Assembly: GCA_021604925.1 (NCBI GenBank)
Contig: BQJX01000013.1
Coordinates: 1 to 15,923 of the forward strand
Direction of reading: 5' to 3'
DNA from: Gemmatimonadota bacterium
GTDB lineage: Bacteria > ARS69
DNA: 15,923 nucleotides
Shown here: positions 12,616 through 15,923 of the stretch, in pieces
Layout of the letters: each line of letters starts with the position of its first letter
How positions within the stretch are numbered: the first letter of the stretch is position 1
Translations under genes and position numbers: made by a program
The notes under the pieces: model-generated
Told to the model about the DNA's origin: nothing
Database searches by the model: none
What the model saw: the letters and a program-made list of their open reading frames with translations, nothing else

Positions 12616-12667
12616 TTTCGCCGTAGTCGGCGGAACCGGCTGAACTTGCTTCGCGGGGGAGACCGCG
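12616..12667 (+). promoter_or_regulatory. Hairpins in the rpsL-rpsG gap (possible S7 autoregulatory site)
   Basis: TTTCGCCG (12616-12623) pairs with CGGCGGAA (12628-12635), 8 bp with one G-U and loop TAGT, starting three bases after the rpsL stop. A second stem CGCGG/CCGCG (12652-12656 with 12663-12667) has loop GGGAGA and ends 13 nt before the rpsG Shine-Dalgarno. In E. coli S7 binds structured mRNA in this same gap to repress the operon. The equivalence here rests on position only. Confidence 0.4.
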
Positions 12668-12689
12668 CGGGGCTTTGTCCGGAGAGGCT

Positions 12690-13160
12690 ATGCCAAGACG
12701 TCGAGAGGTACCGAAAAGGGAGATCCAGCCGGATCCCCGCCACGGTTCCATGATTGCCGCCAAGTTCATTCATTCCATCATGAAGGATGGAAAGAAGAGC
12801 GTGGCGGAGCGGATTTTCTACAAGGCCATGGATTCCATCGAGGAAAAGACCGGTCAGTCGGGCGTTGCCGTCTTCAAGCAGGCGGTCGTGAACGTCAAGC
12901 CGGTCCTCGAGGTCAAGTCGCGCCGCGTTGGCGGGGCCACCTACCAGGTCCCCGTGGAGGTCCGTCCGGAACGCCGGCAGGCGCTGGCTTTCCGTTGGAT
13001 CATTTCATTCGCAAAGGCCCGCAGCGAGAAGAGCTTCTCTGATCGGCTCTCTGCGGAGCTGTTGTCCGCTTCCAAGAACGAGGGAGCGGCGATTCGCAAG
13101 AAAGAAGAAACGCACCGCATGGCCGATGCCAACAAGGCCTTCTCGCACTACCGCTGGTAG
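12690..13160 (+). CDS. rpsG: 30S ribosomal protein S7
   Basis: 156 residues, exactly the common S7 length, from ATG 12690 to TAG 13160. Family blocks are the basic start MPRRREVPKREIQPDPRHGS, KFIHSIMKDGKKSVAERIFY, VKPVLEVKSRRVGGATYQVPVEV and the ending ANKAFSHYRW. S7 is a primary 16S rRNA binder that starts assembly of the 30S head and lines the E site. A TTG at 12675 is in frame, but GGAGAGG (12681-12687) sits close before ATG 12690 and the N-terminus fits the family from there. It lies between rpsL and fusA in the str operon. Confidence 0.98.
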   Translation: MPRRREVPKREIQPDPRHGSMIAAKFIHSIMKDGKKSVAERIFYKAMDSIEEKTGQSGVAVFKQAVVNVKPVLEVKSRRVGGATYQVPVEVRPERRQALAFRWIISFAKARSEKSFSDRLSAELLSASKNEGAAIRKKEETHRMADANKAFSHYRW

Positions 13161-13177
13161 GTTCCTCTCGCGGGTGA

Positions 13178-13257
13178 GCGACTCCTCGTCCTGAGGGTCG
13201 CCCCGCTTCCGGAGCTTCGGCGAGAAGGTCTCGCGGCAAAGGGCAGGTGCGCGAGAC
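13178..13257 (+). promoter_or_regulatory. fusA leader with competing hairpins
   Basis: Stem 1: GCGAC-CCTC pairs with GAGG-GTCGC (13178-13187 with 13193-13201), 9 bp with a bulged T at 13183. Stem 2: GCGAGA/TCTCGC (13220-13225 with 13229-13234) has a 3-nt loop. Stem 3: GTCTCGCG/CGCGAGAC (13228-13235 with 13250-13257) is a perfect 8-bp stem using the same central TCTCGC, so stems 2 and 3 exclude each other. No T-tract follows either. The layout resembles a switchable leader, but no ligand or sensor is evident. Confidence 0.45.
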
Positions 13258-13270
13258 ACAGACTGACTCG

Positions 13271-13308
13271 TCGGAAGTACCGGATCCTTTCCGATCTGGA
13301 ATGTTCCA
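13271..13308 (+). other. Dyad symmetries in the 3' half of the rpsG-fusA gap
   Basis: TCGGAAG (13271-13277) pairs with TTTCCGA (13288-13294), 7 bp with one G-U. It is followed by the near-palindrome TGGAA-TG-TTCCA (13297-13308), whose two bases between arms are too few for an RNA loop, so it could only act as a DNA site. The remaining bases up to the fusA Shine-Dalgarno (GAGGT, 13365-13369) show no promoter hexamers. Confidence 0.3.
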
Positions 13309-13373
13309 CGACCATCGACTGAGCTGTCGTCGGACCGGTGTGTCCACGTCGGCAAGGCACGACCGAGGTAATC

Positions 13374-15470
13374 ATGGCACGCACCCGTCCGTTGAACAAG
13401 GTCCGCAACATCGGCGTCATGGCGCACATCGACGCCGGCAAGACCACGACCACCGAGCGATTCCTGTACTACACCGGTCGCGTGCACCGCATGGGCGAAG
13501 TCCATGACGGTGCCGCCACGATGGACTGGATGGAGCAGGAGAAGGAGCGCGGGATCACGATCACTTCCGCCGCAATCACCGCGGACTGGAAGGACTACAA
13601 GATCAACATCATCGATACGCCGGGACACGTGGACTTCACCGTGGAGGTGGAGCGCAGCCTGCGGGTGCTGGATGGTGCGGTTGCCGTGTTCTGTGCCGTG
13701 GGCGGGGTGGAGCCGCAGTCCGAGACGGTGTGGCGCCAGGCGGACAAGTACCGGGTGCCGCGGATCGCCTTCGTGAACAAGATGGACCGGGTCGGCGCGG
13801 ACTTCCGCAAGGTGGTCGATGCGCTGCGCGAGCGGCTGGGCGCCAACGCCGTGCCGCTGTACCTCCCCATGGGCGAAGGCGAGATGTTCAACGGCATCAT
13901 CGACCTGATCACCATGCAGGCGTACGTCTACCACGAAGAATCGTTCGGCATGACCTTCGACAACATGGACATCCCGGAAGACCTTCTGGACGAGGCGCGG
14001 AGCGCACGCACGGAGTTGATCGAGTCGGTCGCGGACCACTCGGACGACCTCATGGAGCGCTACCTGAACGGCGACGAGATCGGCGAGGACGAGCTGAAGG
14101 CCGTGATCCGCTCGGCCACCACGGACCTGTCGATCGTTCCGGTGTTCTGCGGCTCGGCCTTCAAGAACAAGGGCGTGCAGCGCCTGCTGGACGGGATCTG
14201 CGACTACCTTCCCTCGCCGCTGGATGTTCCTCCCATGGAGGGACACGAGCTGGGCGGAGACGGAACGGGCAAGGTGCTGCGCAAGCCGGCCGACGACGAG
14301 CCGGTTTCCGCGCTGGCGTTCAAGATCATGACCGATCCGTATGTAGGTCGCCTCACCTTCTTCCGGATGTATTCCGGCACGCTGAAGACCGGTGACCACG
14401 TGTTCAACGCGAACGCGGAGAAAAAGGAGCGCATCGGTCGGCTGCTCGAGATGCACGCCGACAAGCGCGAAGAGATCAAGGAAGTGCGCGCGGGCGACAT
14501 CGCCGGCGTGGTGGGTCTCAAGTACACCAAGACCGGCCACACGCTGTGCGACCAGGATCACCCGCTGCTGCTGGAGTCCATGGACTTTCCGGATCCGGTG
14601 ATCGCGGTGGCGATTGAGCCGAACTCCAAGGCCGACAGCGATCGGTTGGGGCTGTCGCTGGTCAAGCTGGCCGAGGAGGACCCCACCTTCGTGGTCCAGA
14701 CGGATCCCGAAACGGGGCAGACCATCATTTCCGGCATGGGAGAGCTCCACCTGGAGATCATCGTGGATCGGCTGATCCGCGAGTTCAAGGTGGAGGCCCG
14801 CGTGGGACGCCCGCAGGTGGCCTACCGCGAGACCATGCGGAAGACCACCGAGGTCAACCACCGGTTCTCCAAGCAGACCGGTGGAAAGGGCCAGTTCGCC
14901 CACGTGGTCATGGAAGTGGGCCCGAACGAGGCGGGTGGCTTCGAGTTCGTGAACAAGATCAAGGGCGGCTCCATCCCCACCGAGTACATTCCGGCCGTGG
15001 AGCGAGGCGTCCGGGATGCCATGGCGTCCGGCGTCCTGGCCGGCTATCCGGTGGTGGACCTTCGGGTTACGCTGATCGACGGCGGCTTCCACGAGGTCGA
15101 TTCGTCCGAAATGGCCTTCCGCGCCTGCGCCTCCATGGCGTTCAAGGAGGCGGCCAAGAAGGGCTCCAGCGTGCTGCTGGAACCGCATATGGATGTGGAG
15201 GTTGTGGTCCCGTCCGAGTACGTGGGCGACGTGATCGGGGACCTGAACAGCCGCCGGGGCCAGATTGCGGGGACCGTCCTGCGGGCCGACGCGCAGGTCG
15301 TGGCGGCCACCGTGCCGCTGTCGAACATGTTCGGGTACGCCACGGGCCTCCGCTCGGCCACTCAGGGCCGGGCCATCTACTCCATGCAGTTCGCCCGTTA
15401 TCAGGAAGTCCCCAAAAAGATCGCCGAAGAGGTCATTGCCAAGGTGACAGGGGGCGTGAAGGTCACGTAG
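13374..15470 (+). CDS. fusA: Translation elongation factor G
   Basis: 698 residues, standard for EF-G. It drives ribosomal translocation and, with ribosome recycling factor, subunit splitting. GTPase motifs: G1 AHIDAGKT at 17-24, G2 ERGIT at 58-62 with switch-I T62, G3 DTPGH at 81-85, G4 NKMD at 135-138 and G5 GSAF from 260. Domain II (about 310-400), domain III, the tRNA-mimic domain IV (around QTGGKGQFAHVVMEV) and domain V (PHMDVEVVVPSEYVGDVIGDLNSRRG) are all present. The frame opens slightly upstream at 13338, but ATG 13374 with GAGGTA at 13365-13370 and the N-terminus ARTRPLNKVRNIGVMAHID fit the family. It belongs to the str operon between rpsG and tuf. Confidence 0.98.
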   Translation: MARTRPLNKVRNIGVMAHIDAGKTTTTERFLYYTGRVHRMGEVHDGAATMDWMEQEKERGITITSAAITADWKDYKINIIDTPGHVDFTVEVERSLRVLDGAVAVFCAVGGVEPQSETVWRQADKYRVPRIAFVNKMDRVGADFRKVVDALRERLGANAVPLYLPMGEGEMFNGIIDLITMQAYVYHEESFGMTFDNMDIPEDLLDEARSARTELIESVADHSDDLMERYLNGDEIGEDELKAVIRSATTDLSIVPVFCGSAFKNKGVQRLLDGICDYLPSPLDVPPMEGHELGGDGTGKVLRKPADDEPVSALAFKIMTDPYVGRLTFFRMYSGTLKTGDHVFNANAEKKERIGRLLEMHADKREEIKEVRAGDIAGVVGLKYTKTGHTLCDQDHPLLLESMDFPDPVIAVAIEPNSKADSDRLGLSLVKLAEEDPTFVVQTDPETGQTIISGMGELHLEIIVDRLIREFKVEARVGRPQVAYRETMRKTTEVNHRFSKQTGGKGQFAHVVMEVGPNEAGGFEFVNKIKGGSIPTEYIPAVERGVRDAMASGVLAGYPVVDLRVTLIDGGFHEVDSSEMAFRACASMAFKEAAKKGSSVLLEPHMDVEVVVPSEYVGDVIGDLNSRRGQIAGTVLRADAQVVAATVPLSNMFGYATGLRSATQGRAIYSMQFARYQEVPKKIAEEVIAKVTGGVKVT

Positions 15471-15473
15471 TAT
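15444..15473 (+). promoter_or_regulatory. Candidate tuf promoter at the 3' end of fusA
   Basis: GTGACA (15444-15449) and TAGTAT (15468-15473) are 18 nt apart and match the sigma-70 hexamers at 5 of 6 and 4 of 6 positions. The -10 overlaps the fusA stop codon and opens a short AT-rich stretch. E. coli tufA also gains extra transcription from promoters inside fusA, so an internal booster for EF-Tu is reasonable. The match is moderate. Confidence 0.4.
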
Positions 15474-15488
15474 ATCGACCCTTTTGCG

Positions 15489-15572
15489 GCCGGGACCCTA
15501 AGACCGGCTTGTACGTCTACGCGACGGGAAGACGCCGTCGCTGCAGCCAACGTGAATCACCCTTCGGGATGA
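15489..15572 (+). promoter_or_regulatory. Structured fusA-tuf leader
   Basis: Three stems occur in the 114-nt gap. GCCGG/CCGGC (15489-15493 with 15504-15508) has a 10-nt loop. GCGACGG/CCGTCGC (15521-15527 with 15535-15541) is a perfect 7-bp stem with loop GAAGACG. TCACCC/GGG-TGA (15557-15562 with 15566-15572) has a TTC loop and a bulged A. The last one ends right at the tuf Shine-Dalgarno region (GAGGGAAGG, 15571-15579). CGTCT at 15514-15518 can also pair with AGACG in the middle loop. No T-tract. Confidence 0.4.
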
Positions 15573-15584
15573 GGGAAGGTAGAG

Positions 15585-15923
15585 ATGGCGAAGCAGAAGT
15601 TCGAGCGCACGAAGCCCCATGTGAATGTGGGAACGATTGGTCATGTGGATCACGGGAAGACCACTCTGACGGCCGCGATCACGAACGTTCTTTCGAAGCG
15701 CGGTCTTGCGGACTATTCGGACTTCGCCTCGATCGACAAGGCTCCCGAGGAGCGCGAGCGCGGGATCACGATCGCGACGGCCCACGTGGAGTACCAGTCG
15801 GAGAACCGTCACTACGCGCACGTGGATTGCCCGGGTCACGCGGACTACGTGAAGAACATGATCACGGGTGCGGCGCAGATGGACGGTGCGGTGCTGGTGG
15901 TTTCGGCTTCGGACGGTCCCATG
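15585..15923 (+). CDS. tuf: Elongation factor Tu, N-terminal part (3' truncated by window edge)
   Basis: 113 codons from ATG 15585 to the window end, with no stop. The start MAKQKFERTKPHVNVGTIGH is typical of bacterial EF-Tu. G1 is GHVDHGKT at 19-26, switch-I T62 lies in ERGITIATAHVEY, and G3 is DCPGH at 81-85. The visible part ends in strand/loop sequence VLVVSASDGPM, before the NKxD motif. AAGG at 15576-15579 serves as ribosome-binding site. It is the last visible gene of the str operon and the second tuf in the window; the two visible pieces do not overlap, so their identity cannot be compared here. Confidence 0.98.
   Translation, partial: MAKQKFERTKPHVNVGTIGHVDHGKTTLTAAITNVLSKRGLADYSDFASIDKAPEERERGITIATAHVEYQSENRHYAHVDCPGHADYVKNMITGAAQMDGAVLVVSASDGPM

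Noticed and set aside
13005..15188. A 727-codon minus-strand frame across rpsG and fusA
   Set aside because: Codon-aligned mirror of fusA, without any family motif.

Overview
This 15.9-kb window is a continuous block of core translation and transcription genes, all on the + strand. It belongs to a clearly GC-rich bacterium, roughly 60-65% GC by eye. The order is the classic tuf - rpmG - tRNA-Trp - secE - nusG - rplK - rplA - rplJ - rplL - rpoB - rpoC - rpsL - rpsG - fusA - tuf arrangement. I see no mobile element, CRISPR array, defence system or metabolic cassette. I found no undescribed protein system; the less ordinary signals lie in the non-coding leaders and in a few protein tails and linkers.

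Taxonomy cannot be fixed from this window. RpoC carries a long insertion in the trigger loop (SI3-like) and RpoB a long charged insertion before its GDKMAGRHGNKG motif (SI2-like). Both are found in Proteobacteria, the FCB/PVC groups, Acidobacteria and relatives, and argue against Firmicutes or Actinobacteria. An FCB-like or Gemmatimonadota-like lineage is a guess. Sense genes avoid TTA, CTA and TCA codons, which is why very long mirror ORFs appear on the minus strand.

Layout. Bases 1-211 are the 3' end of one tuf copy. Next come rpmG (225-377), tRNA-Trp (418-493), secE (561-746), nusG (851-1378), rplK (1436-1870), rplA (1976-2677), rplJ (2691-3344), rplL (3464-3850), rpoB (3994-7800) and rpoC (7879-11997). 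I see no convincing promoter in this first part, so it is probably read from upstream of the window. Strong hairpins without T-tracts lie after the tRNA, before rplA, between rplL and rpoB, and between rpoB and rpoC. These look like attenuation, processing or autoregulatory sites rather than full terminators.

The second unit, the str operon (rpsL 12238-12612, rpsG 12690-13160, fusA 13374-15470, second tuf from 15585), has its own near-consensus promoter, TTGACT-N17-TAATAT, at 12103-12131. It has an all-GC discriminator, an 8-bp inverted repeat straddling the -35 box, and a 5' leader with a 16-nt tandem repeat. The 213-nt rpsG-fusA gap contains two mutually exclusive hairpins. The last tuf may have an extra promoter at the end of fusA. 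No gap reaches 300 bases; the largest are 240 (rpoC-rpsL) and 213 (rpsG-fusA).

Together the genes supply elongation factors Tu and G, the ribosomal stalk base and stalk (L11, L10, L7/L12), L1, L33, S12 and S7, the two largest RNA polymerase subunits, the elongation factor NusG, and the SecE translocon subunit.
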